DNA of 64,000 bases from Chionoecetes opilio (GCA_016584305.1 JACEEZ010020550.1:48857-112856), one strand, 5' to 3'; positions 24,078 to 36,382 are shown, counted from the first letter of the stretch. Translations and numbers: made by a program. Notes: generated from the letters alone by a model not told the origin.

Positions 24078-24229
24078 CAGACTGCAGCAGCCTCAGGTGC
24101 TCATGCAAGCAGTATAGTCTGGAGTAATCTGTTGCATGCAGCAACTGCAAAGGATCAGGGTGCGCAAATGCATTTAAAGCTACATGTGATGACGAAGGAG
24201 ATGAGGATGAGTTAGATAATTTACATTGA
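24066..24229 (+). pseudogene. Cysteine-rich C-terminal tail (CXC-like)
   Basis: In a third frame the gene ends with closely spaced cysteines: CTCMTDC, LRCSCKQY, then ACSNCKGSGCANAF, an acidic stretch and TGA at 24,227-24,229, with an in-frame TAA at 24,125. The C-x-C spacing recalls tesmin/CXC-type zinc motifs. The spacing and acidic end suggest a genuine terminal domain of the family. Confidence 0.6.
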
Positions 24230-25584
24230 TGATGTCACAGATTAAGATTCAGTAAGAGTTAGAGCAGGATTCATGTTAATGAGTGTGCCTTATTTTTTGT
24301 TGTGTGTGAATGTTAACTAATATTTCACTATATTTAATCAAGAAATTTTAAGAGTTCATTTTCAGTGTTTGCTTCCACATAATAAAGTTTTTAAACTTAC
24401 CCTTTTTCTTTTCTTTTTTATATTTAATCATATTATGTCATACTTTGAAGACAAATTCATAATTATAAATTTATAATACAGTTCCCAGAAATATTAACTG
24501 ACATAATATAAGCTATATTATCACGAAATTTTGCCTTAGATGTACCTTCCCGACTCTGTCGTTTGTTAGATGAAGCAAAATAGCGGTAATAGGATATAGT
24601 TAAGAAACCCATAAAAAAATTACTTTCCATCACTTGGATCACTTAGGACTTTATATATGTTATAGAGAACACTTTTATCAGTAGTAAACAGTTGGTAGAA
24701 TTTATGTTGCAATTAGTGAGAGGTTCACCCCTTTTTTCGCACAAAATGCCTGGACTACTACGCTTCCGTCCTTCCTTCCTATCCTCTAATTCTGCCTCAT
24801 GTGTTTTTTGCAGACTATTTTATCGATAAAGGATTTAGATTTTTCTTCTAAGTTTGGACCATGAGTCTGGGTAGAGGACAGACACCTTCAAGTTAGGTTG
24901 ATGTACTCGCAGTCACGGTAGATTATTATTGACAATGGTGGCACGCCGAGGCTCTTGATGTCTGTGTTCTGCTAAAGGTTTCGGTCAAGAAAATATTTAC
25001 TTTTTCCTCGCATCATTATGATACCTTGAGAGTATATTTTTAACGCCTGGCTACATGAATACAGACAACCAGTCTTGACTTTTTTTTAAATGTTTTGTAA
25101 CTTAGATAGACGTATAATCGTTTCAAAATAAATGATCAGCGCTGTTGTGAGGCGGGAGTGAACGGGTGGCCGGGTGGAAGGCAGCGACGCACACAACGGT
25201 GATGGCGAGCCGCGTGGTTATATTCTGCGTAAGAACACCGTGGCTCTGTATCAGCAGACGGCCACACCGCCGCGCTGGGACGTCATTCCCCACAAAAAGG
25301 AAACTCCTTAAACAAAGCTTTCAGCTGTCTTTGCTTCGTGGGTAAAAGTTTCAAAAGGTTGAGTCTTGCACCCGAAAGGTGACTTATCATGATAAGAACT
25401 GTCACCATGTTTTGACCAAGCCTGCTCAATAATATTTTGTACCACAAAATAAGTGCATCAGGTTGTATATTCCAGAGGAAACATTGCAGCATTCACACCT
25501 GTGGGAGACAGACAGTTCCTGGTCTTGCTTCTGTAACATCGCTTCCTTACCCACACCACCATCGCACCTTCTCTTGTTACACTC
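24230..25584. other. 3' flank of the pseudogene and anonymous DNA
   Basis: AATAAA at 24,381-24,386, 152 nt after the tail stop, is a plausible ancestral polyadenylation signal. The rest is AT-rich DNA without genes. Confidence 0.45.
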
Positions 25585-25740
25585 GTCAGGGTGGCTCGGT
25601 TGGTAAAGCTGTGGACTCGCGTGTAGCGTCCCTGTATTCGGTCAGCGGTTCGAGCCCACCAGGTTCGTCCTGGCGTGGTGGCGCTTTGTATAGTCAATAA
25701 CCTTGTAGTTGGTACTTGCAAAGTGTCTAGATAGGATCAA
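25585..25740 (+). mobile_element. tRNA-like SINE head and short body
   Basis: A box-like GTGGCTCGGTTGGTAAAGC and B box GGTTCGAGCCC (about 25,647-25,657), spaced as in a tRNA, with an extra CCACCAGG stretch, then a short unique body. No cloverleaf can be completed, so this is a tRNA-derived repeat and not a tRNA gene. Confidence 0.6.
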
Positions 25741-28406
25741 AGTATCGTATCTTATTTTCTCTTGTTACCCAAACATTTCTTTTGTCCAATTTGCATCAGT
25801 AAGAAACCACGAAGGTCCACAAACCGCAGCAAACGACTGTAGGCATCGCATGATACTTTTGGTGTAGCTTTTCCGAACATCGACTCATGTAAAATATGAA
25901 GGATTTGAGTATATAAAGTTGTGCTGTGGGAGTTTCTTCATTCTGCTTTTATTGGTATCTTAGTGAGATCAGAAAGAAGTCTGGCCCGGTGACGGGAGTG
26001 CACGAAGAGGCGCTAACAGTCTCACTCTTTCTCCGGAAATTGGCATGCAGCAAAAGCAGCAGCAGCCCGCGCTGTCCCGGCAGCCGCGACGCCCCGTTAC
26101 GGCTTCCGGCAGATCACAGGCAGTTCTTTCCACGGTTGAGGGTGTTTGCTTGTTTCTGAATGCATCGAGAGAATGCGAGGCAATACAAATATCTTTTCGG
26201 TTTGAGATGATGGCAATGTAGTATTGAAACAACACAGGTCACATAATCCATCGGTCTTGAAAGTATTTTTCATATGTCAGAAGGATTCTGCGGATCATTC
26301 TCCTCAGATATGGAGGCGTTTCAAACTTTCCACAGATTCGTCACGATGTGTAGAAATTCTCTTCCATGAAAAAAATTTCAATTCCTTGCCCGGAATGTGT
26401 CGCCTGTTTTAATAAACCGATACTTACGTGACTTACCTAGAGGCCCGGCACAGCCGCTCATTGTTGTTCATAAACCCTGCGAAGGCAATAACACATAACC
26501 TCCTCTCCTTAAAAAATAGTAGATTAAGATCGATCGGAGAAATATATATCTATTATAAATTTGCATATCCTCTATAAAAACTGAGTTGCGATTTTTGCAA
26601 GGGTATTGAAACCCTGCGCGAGTCAGATATCAGCGCTTGCGGCAAGATGCAAACAGGAAACCTTTGTGCAACCTGATTCATCGCACGCTTTTCTGAACAT
26701 ATTAGGACGCTGCTAGGAGCATTGGGGGAGGTCGGCGAAATATACAAGAACTATCCACTTTCCTGCCCGTATCTCAATATTTGATGGCATATGCTTGCGA
26801 AGCAATTTCTTTTATCTCATTGGTAGAGCTCAGACTTTCCAGACACAAAGAAGGAAGGTAGCGTTCTTTCGATCGAGCAAGTTTGTTTTTTGTCCCTTAA
26901 ATCCTTTCACAAAAATATGAATTGAAATTAAGTTTACATGACCAACGTGGGGATAATATGCCATGTCAACACATACATTTGGGAAGTCTCATGTTAGCGA
27001 TCCTACAAGACTAGTACTTCGGTTAACAACCCTAGTCTTTTTTTACCTTTTTTTTTAACCTCCATGTGCTTTAAGGAAAAGTTTGATCTTTTGTCTTTGT
27101 TTCTGAGGTGCTTTTATCACCTCCAGACGTAGCCGCCACATTGGCGTGGGCACACTTGTTGACACACACAGTTGAGCACACTTGTTATAGCAGAATATGT
27201 GCTACGCCTTCTCTCCTATGACAATACAATGTGTAAATGGCTGCAATTTCTAGTTAATATGTTTGTGCAAAGCCATGTAATATTGTGGCAATGTTTGAAC
27301 CTACGCTTCGGAAACAATACCAGTGTTCAGCCCACTGACATTACATAATCGCGTCCTCACACTGGATTGCTTGCCTGCCATCCGCGCCCGGTGGTGTTAC
27401 TTACGCATTTCTGGGTTTTATTGGCAAAATCATTGCTTCGCGAGTCTTCGATGCATCGGATAGGGCTTCTGTGATACCGTTTAGCCTTCCACTCATGATA
27501 TATAACGACCTTCAATAAGACCACAGTGCCTATTACTCCCAATAATTACCTCTCTGTGCACCCCCACGAATAGTCCCGCAACGATCTGACCTACCTGCTT
27601 TCCCTAATACCCACCTGACACGGTTACTTGTGGCCAGGTTACAGCCGGCGATGCGAGTGCGTACTTAAGAATTACGACCACATAGAAAACAAATGATAAA
27701 TACAATAATCACCTTATAAAGTATCAGAAATAGGAAAAGTCACTCCATGAAAAGTTTGGCGATCTTGAAAAAACGAAAACTTGAGTAAAACACTAGTAAC
27801 CAATCACGGACGCCCAGAACAGTAACCTTTTTTTCTCTTAATATTAGTACTAACCTGTTTTGCAGCGTTGTCATCGTTGCTGGCACTGACCTTGTTTGTG
27901 GCACTGACCTAAGGAGTTGGCACGTCCACTCCCGCAGCGATGACCTGGCGCTGTCATCTGGCTAAGGTTGTGGCACTGGTTGCTGGGTTGTAGAGTCTCA
28001 TTGATGGCTAAGGTTGTAATACTGGTTGCTGGGTTGTAGGCTCTCATTGATGCTCATGTTCTGCAGAGAAGGGAAATGTTGAAGGTGTGTGTTGAAAAGA
28101 GAGACAAAGAAGACGGTGTGTGTTGCAAAGAGAAACAAAGAATTGGGTGATGTATGAAAAGTGACAGTGTGTACAAGTAAAGGTTATGTATGTTTCAGCG
28201 GCAGGTCTTCTAATAGATGGTTCAACCCTCAGTAAGATAGGATACATTTAAAAATAAAATGATTATGGTGACGATTTTTGTATAAATGATGCTTTACTTT
28301 TTTGGTCGATTTTATGTCATTTGCCTGAGCATTTTTTATTTAACAGGTAAGGTTGTCACAAAGGAGTAAGGTGAATGGTTCTCATAAAAGCAATATTGTA
28401 AGGCTT
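25741..28406. other. Anonymous DNA with two small tandem duplications
   Basis: No gene recognised. Two small tandem repeats: a 46-bp unit (GGCTAAGGTTGT...) in two copies at 27,960-28,051, and a 30-bp unit (GGTGTGTGTTG...ACAAAGAA) in two copies at about 28,084-28,143. Short ORFs near 25,926-26,235 and 27,357-27,542 carry no motifs. Confidence 0.45.
25910..25950 (+). promoter_or_regulatory. TATA-box-like core promoter candidate
   Basis: GTATATAAAG at about 25,910-25,919 with a TTCATTC initiator-like site about 25-30 nt downstream. No gene can be tied to it; chance occurrence in AT-rich DNA is quite possible. Confidence 0.2.
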
Positions 28407-28408
28407 TG

Positions 28409-28820
<412 letters not shown>

Positions 28821-28822
<2 letters not shown>

Positions 28823-29196
28823 AATAAAGAACACATTTTTGTAATTAGGGAAGTAGTTCAGATAATGGATTAGCGTTGTCTGCCATTTAGGAAGATGAAA
28901 GAGTAGAAAAAACATCTTTCATATATACATGCATGCATACATACATACATACATGCATACATACAAAAACGTAAAGCATTAATCCCGTGACATGTGGGTT
29001 GTTTGTGGTCATGAACATTCATAATTTTTTCTACAGCCATTCTGGTGCTGGTGTGTCGGTGCGTCGCTGTCATTTCTGTCCGATGCGACGAAAACCGCAG
29101 TTGATTAAGATAATTAATTTGATCATAAGAATAATATTGAATGCAATGATATATATGCTGTTATAACTGTTATTATAAATATTCGATATCACTTTC
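28821..29196. other. Spacer with a (CATA)n tract
   Basis: Contains a (CATA)n/(CATG) microsatellite at about 28,924-28,966; otherwise anonymous. Confidence 0.6.
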
Positions 29197-29302
29197 TTGA
29201 TTATATTATTATCATTATCATTATTATCATCATTATTATTTTTATTTTTATTATATTTTTTTGTTATTGTTGACATTGATCCACCACCACCACCACCACT
29301 GC
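29197..29302. repeat. (ATT)n and (CCA)n microsatellites
   Basis: ATT/ATC-rich repeat to about 29,262, then about seven CCA units at 29,281-29,300. Confidence 0.75.
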
Positions 29303-31379
29303 TATGCTGCTCCTGGCATTGCTATTATTTCGCTGTTGTTTTTGTCTTGATTGTTATTATTCTGGTTGTTACTAACCATATCATGTTGAATACTCGACGC
29401 GTTCGAAATGTATGGAGTAAACGTACCAATGTTATGTGTGATATCTGGGATGCTTCCTATAAAAGTAGAGGTAACGGAGACACTGACGGGAGCGGTGACG
29501 GCGCGGGGTCGTTGGGGAGAGGCGCCCCGTGCCCCCCGTGGGTGTTCCTCGCCGCTCCGGGAGGCAGGTCTTCACGAGTTTGACATCAAAGTGAACCTTC
29601 GCTCAATAACTCATTAACACAGCGAGAAACTCTGGTGAAATTTTAACAAGTACTGAGAGCTATAGTTAAATAGTTCACAGACAACAGTATTTCTGTATGT
29701 AGCCTTTCATTTGAGTATTTTTAAGGCATATGTAGTGAAAGAAAAATTAGACTGTTTGGCCCCTATGGCATCACCGCGTAACTCTTTCATTGCTATCATG
29801 CTCGGCTCAAAAAAGGTGTGAAAATAAAGAGTTGCCAGATAATGATATCATAATGTAAATTTTTTCTTTTTTTTCTATCTTGAAGTCAATCGGTGATAAC
29901 GCTTACAACATTCAGTGTGTTCGAAACGTTGTAGCGGTTAAAACATTGTCAGAAGGAAAATAGTTATTATTGGCAATCAGTTATTGAATACTATGAGGAA
30001 TTTTATGTCAAAAGTTAATTTCAAGGTCACTTTAAGTTCATATGCCTTTTTTCTGTAGAGGAATCTTTGCTTTAATCGATATTTACTCAAACTGATAATT
30101 TAAAGAGATTGCCATTCCGCCTCCCACAGCCACAAGAGGTAACATAGGAGCAACGAGAACAACGTAACCAAGTGTATCGGGACGTGTAGCATTTGATGAG
30201 ACTCAAAACAACAAGACGAGATGAAACAAATCTTGGAAGTCTGCCGCCACGCCCACCTTATGTAGCCTATATATACGTGAGTCAAGGCCTGAACGGTGAC
30301 GGGTTTTGTGCGAATATAGAACGAAGAGAAGATCTGCAACTCTGTATTGTATATCATATACAGTTCATGTTGTGTTAGTGCAGGTAAAACGGATTTGTAG
30401 TTGACCGGATTGTTGTGCCTTCTACGAGATTGAACTCCACTATATAACTGTTAGAATGAGAGTCAGTGTGCCAGAAATCAAGACCTTTCAGGACAATTCA
30501 GGACATTGGTGTAAGGTGGTTTTTGACAATACTAAGTGAAAATGTTAAGAGAAAATCGACCCTGGTTAGATTTTGACGATTTTGACAAACCGGGTGTCTA
30601 GATACTTGCAGAATAAAACACTCTCCTTATATCACGAATTATAATTATTTATCATTTGTGTTTGAAACATAATTATTACGTCACAGCTTTTATCACGAAT
30701 TATTATTGTTTCATTAGTCTTTGAAACAATTATTACGTCACAGCATTACCAGGCACCTCTTCTCAGGCAGCAGGGAACTATGCTCCACTGGCTCTGTGGG
30801 AAGGCTCGTGCAGTTGGTAACTCTGGAACAGTCTCGCCCGCGGCACCTCGCATTCCTGGTCACCCGACAGGGAGCGGATGTAAAGTTATATTGACGAGAC
30901 ATATAACTCAGGTGGCGAGCGAGTGATAGCTTTTCAGGCGGCAAACGGCGGGCGCTGAGGGACACTGGTCGGAAATCGAGATTCCATCTTGCCCAGACAG
31001 ACAGAAAGAGGGACTTGTTTCCTGTAATATGAGGTAGCCAATCTCTAATAAAAAATGGTGTATATATGTTCATTTATTTCTGTATCGATTTATTCATTTT
31101 TTCATTTGTGTATTATGTCTGATTCATACTGTCATAACTGCGCGACTTTAAAGTCAACCAATTAATTTCGAAATGTTGTTCTTATAGGAATTAAAAAAAA
31201 TATCAATAATATTGCACCTCGCTCTATATGAAGCTGCAGGATTACAGTCAGCACATAACCCGTATGCTATTAATGCAAACTGCGCACCGGTACCGAAATT
31301 GCATCTCGCTCCCACGACGTTTTCATTCTACTAACACAACTGGAGCTGGAGACGACGTGTAAACTCATATGCACCGGTA
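29303..31379. other. Anonymous DNA with a 57-bp tandem duplication
   Basis: A diverged direct duplication of about 57 bp lies at about 30,633-30,747: each copy begins ATCACGAATTAT and ends AATTATTACGTCACAGC. ORFs at 30,100-30,357 and 30,738-31,073 (minus) have no recognisable domain. Confidence 0.5.
30439..30470 (+). promoter_or_regulatory. TATA plus TCAGT initiator candidate
   Basis: CTATATAAC (about 30,439-30,447) is followed about 24 nt later by the arthropod-type initiator TCAGT (about 30,462). No downstream ORF supports a gene, so this stays weak. Confidence 0.2.
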
Positions 31380-31759
31380 ATGGCAGAAATGTAGAGAGAG
31401 AGGCGAAGGGAGAGGTTGAGAGAGAAGGAGGGAGTGAAGGCATCGAGTTAGAGAGGAGAGTGGAAAGAGGAAGAAAGGAGGAAAGCTGATAGAGAGATGC
31501 CATAAGGGAGACAGAAGAATGAGGTAGGGGACATAAGGTGACAGAAAGCTATTTGATGGAGGTTAAATAAAAAAAAATAAAAAAATTAGGATTGATGAGT
31601 GAAAGGGTAAAGAATGGAAAGGGAAAACTGAGAGCTGAAGAGGCCGAGTATGGAGGTAAGAAAAGACGGAGGTATGGAGAGAGCGGTTGAGGAGGAAAGT
31701 CTTGGAAGATGAATGGATGAGGCGAGTGAGAGACTGGAGGGTGTATAAGAAAGGAATAG
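31380..31759. repeat. Purine-rich low-complexity tract
   Basis: GGAGAGAGGAAAG-like sequence on the plus strand. The minus-strand Ser/Leu/Phe ORFs over it are composition artefacts. Confidence 0.6.
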
Positions 31760-31990
31760 ATAGAAGTGATGATGCAAAGCGCAGGAATACAAAGCGAGAA
31801 CAGACAGCAACAGCCCCAGTGGCCCAAACGGAGCTGCCTGTGTGACTTCCTTCTACCAATATAGTTTCTACGAATTGGACGCAAAATAATAGCAAGGTTA
31901 AAGGTAAGAAGAGAGGATAAGGAGAGGAATGTGAAAGGGAAATGATTGAACGTGAAGAGGGAAGCTAAGGTGAGGAAAAGTATCGTGTTC
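31760..31990 (-). repeat. Dispersed repeat, copy 1 (minus)
   Basis: Its reverse complement matches the sequence at 58,985-59,180. Shared blocks are a TTGCTATT region, AAACTATA(T/G)TGGTAGAAGG, AGTCACACAGGCA and a CGTTTGG-CCAGT block. The family is unnamed; no coding content. Confidence 0.6.
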
Positions 31991-33329
31991 GCCATCTTTC
32001 TTTGATATGAAATGGCTATACAGTATACGTGTCTAAGACTGGACATCACGCACGCGCTGATCTGAACTAAGAATCGCGTTACCAAATGTGGCGGAGGTTG
32101 AGGTCGTAATGGAGTGGTTGAGGCGATTGTGTTAAGGAAGTATTGAGCAATTTAGGCAGATACATATACATTACAAAGTACTGAGGCAATAACTTTAAGA
32201 TATATTTTGTGTTGGAACTATTTTGTCTTAAGATAATGAAGGTGGCGTTAACGATAACCTTAGTAAACATCAAAACGACGGCAGCCATGAGATGAGAATG
32301 ACCGAGATAATAAAGTCCATAAGATAGTGATACAGGGTGAAGATGTACGTAAAATATGGCCGAAGACTGCCCTGTGTTTTGCTGCAGTGAGAATGAAGTT
32401 CCTTCTCAAAGTTTTGTTCTTGTTTTGAGGCAAGGCAATGTGTTACCAGCAACATAGTATATTGGCTGATAGTTTTTCTCCCGAATGAAAAGTCTTGCAA
32501 GCGTTCGTCCACCGCCGCTACCTGTGCGCTATTTGGTTTTGTTGCTGATAAAACCTTTTGATTAAAACTATTTTGCTTTCCGGAGATTTCTAAAATATGA
32601 AAAACATTGAGGATTCATTACCCATTCAATTAGATTTTTTTCTTATTCAATACTGTTCTTATAGACTTCCTTTCCTTTTCACTTGTCATTCATTTGTCCC
32701 CTTTGGTTTACCGATGTTACAGGACACCGCCAACAATACTGTTCATTTCACGTAGGTAGTTGCTGACAAATATTGTTTTTTCCGTTAAGCTTTCTTGATG
32801 TTGTTGTTTGTGTAAGTATTTCATTGCATATTCTTTGTATGTTATGAAATGCTTTATCATTTCATTGTTTATATTTAATATTTCTTTTAATAAGTCTTTC
32901 CTTTCCTTCTTGTATACCAACACATTGTATTCCTATCAGTAATGTTCGGGTCACAGTAATGCTCACACCCTGCCTCCAACTTTTGTTCTTCTATTTTACA
33001 TCACAAAGGCAAATTGCATCGCCAATGGCAAAACAAAAAAAAGAGTACCAAAAGCTCGCTAAGATGCCATAGAGTCCCTATATAGAAGACAGTAAGAGAA
33101 TAAGCTTGCGATGAGTTGTGCCTCACGTCAAGGTGGTGGAGGCAGCGTCAAGGTATTTCTACACCAAACGTTGCTTTCTACCCGCGATGAGACAGCCGTA
33201 TAATCCAACTTTGCTCATTACGCCAGACGAAGGGTTGGGCGGCCGCAACTTCCTCCTCACCCCAAGTTACGTGCCTGGCCCTTGGAGGCAACTTGGCTAC
33301 GGTTGCTGCAGGTCAAAGTTTGGATATCA
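31991..33329. other. Anonymous AT-rich DNA
   Basis: No gene or repeat recognised; short minus-strand ORFs (32,079-32,923) have no motifs. Confidence 0.4.
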
Positions 33330-33367
33330 CACCACCACAACTACCACCACCACCACCACCACTACCA
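33330..33367. repeat. (ACC)n microsatellite
   Basis: CAC/ACT/ACC triplets immediately 5' of a hairpin and SINE head. Confidence 0.88.
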
Positions 33368-33394
33368 CCGCCTCCCCCACTTTGGGGGAGGCGG
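33368..33394. repeat. Perfect 12-bp-stem hairpin at a SINE 5' end
   Basis: CCGCCTCCCCCA (33,368-33,379), loop CTT, TGGGGGAGGCGG (33,383-33,394). The right arm merges into the SINE start, so the hairpin straddles the insertion boundary. Confidence 0.9.
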
Positions 33395-33785
33395 TGGCCG
33401 AGTGGTTAGCGTTTTGGAGTGGTGAACTTAATGTTCCGAGTTCGAATCCTGCCGGTGGCAACTCTTTCAAGAGCCTGGTAGGGGAGAAGAAGGTCCCGAG
33501 TTCAAGTCCCACCAAGGAGCAACTGTCAAATCCATCGTCGGGTGGCTGAAAGAAACCCGCATGCAGCAATTACCTGGTCTTCGATTGCGAGTGTGACGGA
33601 AAAAACTCTAGGGGCTGCATGATCCTGACTGAAGATCCGAACATCATAGAAAACGCGATCTTCACCTAAGACCACAGGTGTCACTATAAAAAACCAGCCT
33701 GATCCACTAACGGGGTATATCGACCAACATCAAGACTCTTCATAAGCCTACAGGCGCTATAAGCTCCAATAAAAAAGAAAAAGAA
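33383..33785 (+). mobile_element. tRNA-derived SINE, same family as 1,850
   Basis: Head GGTGGCCGAGTGGTTAGCG (A box, about 33,392-33,411), the opening of a Leu/Ser-type tRNA, and B box GAGTTCGAATCC at about 33,437-33,448. A second B-box-like GAGTTCAAGTCCC follows at about 33,499, apparently an internal duplication of the head. The body shares the CCCGCATGCAGC, ATTGCGAGTGTGACGG and CACAGGTGTCACTATAAAAA blocks with the 1,850 copy, and ends in ACAGGCGCTATAAGCTCC followed by an A-rich tail (33,770-33,790). Confidence 0.82.
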
Positions 33786-34861
33786 AAAAACTACCACTAC
33801 CACCACCATTACCTGACCCCGCTCATCCCGGCGGACATGGAAATTTCATGTCTATTCCAGCGATTTGTCACACCCGGAGAGTCACTAATGGAAAACTTAA
33901 TGGGGGAAAAAAAACTGAGATACCTAATTTTAATCCCTCGGTAGAAATGTATTTTAGTTCATTGGGGTGAGTCATAATTTTATCAATATCGTCCTTCGTT
34001 GTGCCTATAGAACAATTTATTCGCAACACCACATCAGGAAACACTTAGCAATGAATAGGATAAGTGCAACAATAATTTCTTAATTTGTTAGTCTATGAGT
34101 TTGGTTTCTAGAACAATCTCATTAGTTTTGGAGGGTGGAAAACGAAACATTGTTAGGCATCAAAATTGAACACAAACCCTTGTGAATGATAAAACAGAGG
34201 ACCCGTTAATGTACACCCGCCGTGTGCTGCCCCTCAACAACAGGCGACCTTTTTTTTTTAATTCACGTAAGAAATAACTGCAAAGAGCGGCTCCCCTCCT
34301 CCCCAGTGGACCCTCAGGCCTGGCCAAGAAATATTAATATTTGCACTCCGTATTTACCTCGTGAAGGACAGTCAACTTGAACCCTGAGCTTGATTGGCTC
34401 TCAGCAGTGACGTCAGCAGTTCTAACTTTGCGACTGTTATCTTAAAGGAAACTTGGTTATTGAGGGACCTTGGAGTTTATATTATTTACCATGATTGACA
34501 TAAATGGCTCACCCCAAAAAGGAAAAAAAAAGTTTAAGTTGTGGTGTGGTAGAGTTGTGGCTAAAGTTACGGTGGAGTGGATAAACAAACATTCAATGAT
34601 ATAGGAGAGGTAGTAGGCATGTGGATAGGAAGAAGAATATAGGAAGATGGAGTTGGGAAAGTATCGATAGAGAAGAAAGGCTAGAGGTGTATGAAAGAGT
34701 GAGATAATATAGTATGGACAAGGGTCATTGAATAGGGACATGAGTGAGAATAGGAGATGACAGTAGTAATGTTGTGAGAAAAGGAGTAGGTATGTAGATG
34801 AGGGAGTAGGGTGTAGATAAGGAAAGACGAGTGAGAGTGGAGTAGAATGTCGATAAGTGGG

Positions 34862-34915
34862 CAGGGCGGGGCAGGGTTCTATATAAGCAGGGCATATAAA
34901 TCGAGCTTTACAACC
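34862..34915 (+). promoter_or_regulatory. GC-box plus TATA-box core promoter candidate
   Basis: GGGCGGGGC-like box (about 34,864-34,873), TATATAAG at 34,880-34,887, then ATATAAA. The combination is more promoter-like than the surroundings, but the downstream sequence holds no ORF; a non-coding or first-exon transcript would be needed. Confidence 0.3.
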
Positions 34916-35125
34916 TTATTTTGTATTTTTTTTTGTATATACTCTTGTACACCCCCTTCTATGTAATTTCCCCCCCCCCTTTTCTTTAATAAGCTTGTAA
35001 ACTTGATAAGAGTTACTTACATGTACTTACTAGCGGAGGAATGTGGATGCAGGGAGCGAGTACTTACAAATTTTTAAGGACGTAAGTTAGGGTGGGCGTC
35101 CCTGTATGTATGGGAATAGCTCACA

Positions 35126-35255
35126 CTGCAGTATATATGACGGCGATCTCAAGCACAGCACCGCCACCCAAAACCTTTCAAATCACCACGCCACCGTTGC
35201 TATCGAGGAGCCCAACACTCATCTGAAACAACACTCAAACAAAAGAAGGTAAAAC
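35126..35255 (+). promoter_or_regulatory. TATA site followed by a possible 5' untranslated exon
   Basis: CAGTATATATG at about 35,129-35,139, a CTCAAGCAC start-like site about 22 nt later, and an AC-rich stretch ending in AAG/GTAAAA (about 35,247-35,254), which fits a splice donor. The pattern is typical of an arthropod TATA gene with a short leader exon, but no coding exon was found downstream in this window. Confidence 0.25.
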
Positions 35256-36124
35256 ATTTTCCTACTCGGGTCAAAATTCCAGACATAAACCAATAAGCTC
35301 AATAAGCCTCCCTCGAGACATCACTGATGGGTTTTGGGCCGAAAAGAGATGGGAAAAGCGGTCAACACTCAACTCTCTATCGCAGAATTTTTACAGCCAA
35401 CCCAAAACACTTCTTCTCCCGACCAGGAAACGCGCGAGGCTAAGGAACCCGAACTTTTCTTTACCTTCTCACACCCCACGACCACGTTTACGCCACGTTT
35501 CTCGTAGCCCAGGATGCCAGCCAACTAATGATACCCTCGTTTTCTTTAATTAGTGCGCTGGTGTCTGGCTCGTTCCGGTAATAACGTCCCTCAGGAGACG
35601 TTCCCGGCACTTGGAATGGCCCGATCTCGCTTCTGTTGTCACCCACTTAAATAATTACAGTTCAAGATTTCTTTTTTTACGTTACTTCTTTTACGTATTT
35701 CTGAAGTTATAAATGCTTAGAAGCGTAAAGGAGGGAGATTAAAGTTGTGAAAGAACACTGGAAAGAAAATAATTGAGAGAATTGGGACTCTGATATACAC
35801 AAATGTGGATATTAGCAAGAAATGTCGAGGAGAAACAAGGTCAAAAAGGCTAAGATTTAAGAAATGGAACAGACGGAGAAAATGGCAACGATAACGAATA
35901 AAAATTGTGAAAGAAGATTTTGGGAGGAGTGGTATGAAAGTTGTCAAGGAGCGCGAGGTCACACAGAATAGAGGTCGATCGATGGAAGTGAGAAGAATTG
36001 GAAAAGAGATGCAGCAAGTTAACGAGGGAGAACTAATATCTTCTCTTAGAAAAAAAATCATAGGCGATGAGGACTGAATATTAAAAGGTAAAGATGGGAG
36101 CATACGCTAAGCTGCGCGTGGCAT

Positions 36125-36382
36125 TCGGTGTTCATCTCCGTGGCATTAGCGCTTAGAGCCTGTGGTGGGTGAGGATCCGTTACCCAGGGACACAGGGCTA
36201 GTGTGACACCCGGGTTACCACAGTTACCTTCCCCAGGTTACCCTAGGTACCCATTTATCAACCCCGAAAGGAATGAAGAACAGCTGGTTTGCTTGGTTGC
36301 CGACTTTACCTGGCCCAGATTCGAACCAGGGCCCGCATATTCGTAGCCAGGCATGCTAGGCACTACACTACGGAGGCGACAT
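36125..36382 (-). mobile_element. tRNA-like SINE, minus strand
   Basis: Read on the minus strand from about 36,382, the head is GCCTCCGTAGTGTAGTGCCTAG... with an anticodon-loop-like CTACGAA and B box GGTTCGAATCTGGG (about 36,317-36,330). The body runs back to about 36,125. It is a different family from those at 1,850 and 6,705, though the CGTAGTGTAG..AGCA A-box style recalls the latter. The stems are partly degraded, so it is not a tRNA gene. Confidence 0.7.

Larger units (their letters stand above)
18490..24229 (+). pseudogene. Decayed multidomain gene: zinc modules, D/H block, FEN-like nuclease, Cys-rich tail
   Basis: One gene spread over shifting frames. Domain order: two CxxC/HxxC modules (18,490-19,030), a charged linker, a D/H-rich central block (about 19,800-19,880), a long conserved region resuming after a 1,223-bp insertion (21,600-23,060), a nuclease-like part (23,140-24,077) and a cysteine-rich tail to 24,229. 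Visible damage: frameshifts near 19,535, 21,895, 22,155, 22,362, 23,115, 23,390 and after 24,066; in-frame stops TAG 22,086, TAA 23,079, TGA 23,201 and TAA 24,125; and the insertion. I recall similar uncharacterised proteins with LGGFH, TFHGMG and TGCDT blocks across marine invertebrates. The function is unknown; a selfish or domesticated element is as possible as a host gene. No TIRs or target duplication were seen around the whole unit. Confidence 0.75.
33786..36124. other. Anonymous DNA with promoter-like sites
   Basis: No coding region recognised. Purine-rich plus-strand tracts at about 34,540-34,860 and 35,720-36,090 generate minus-strand ORFs without motifs. Two core-promoter-like sites are listed separately. 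Confidence 0.4.

Noticed and set aside
28924..28966. CRISPR-like array
   Set aside because: Only a (CATA)n microsatellite; no repeat-spacer structure exists anywhere in the window.
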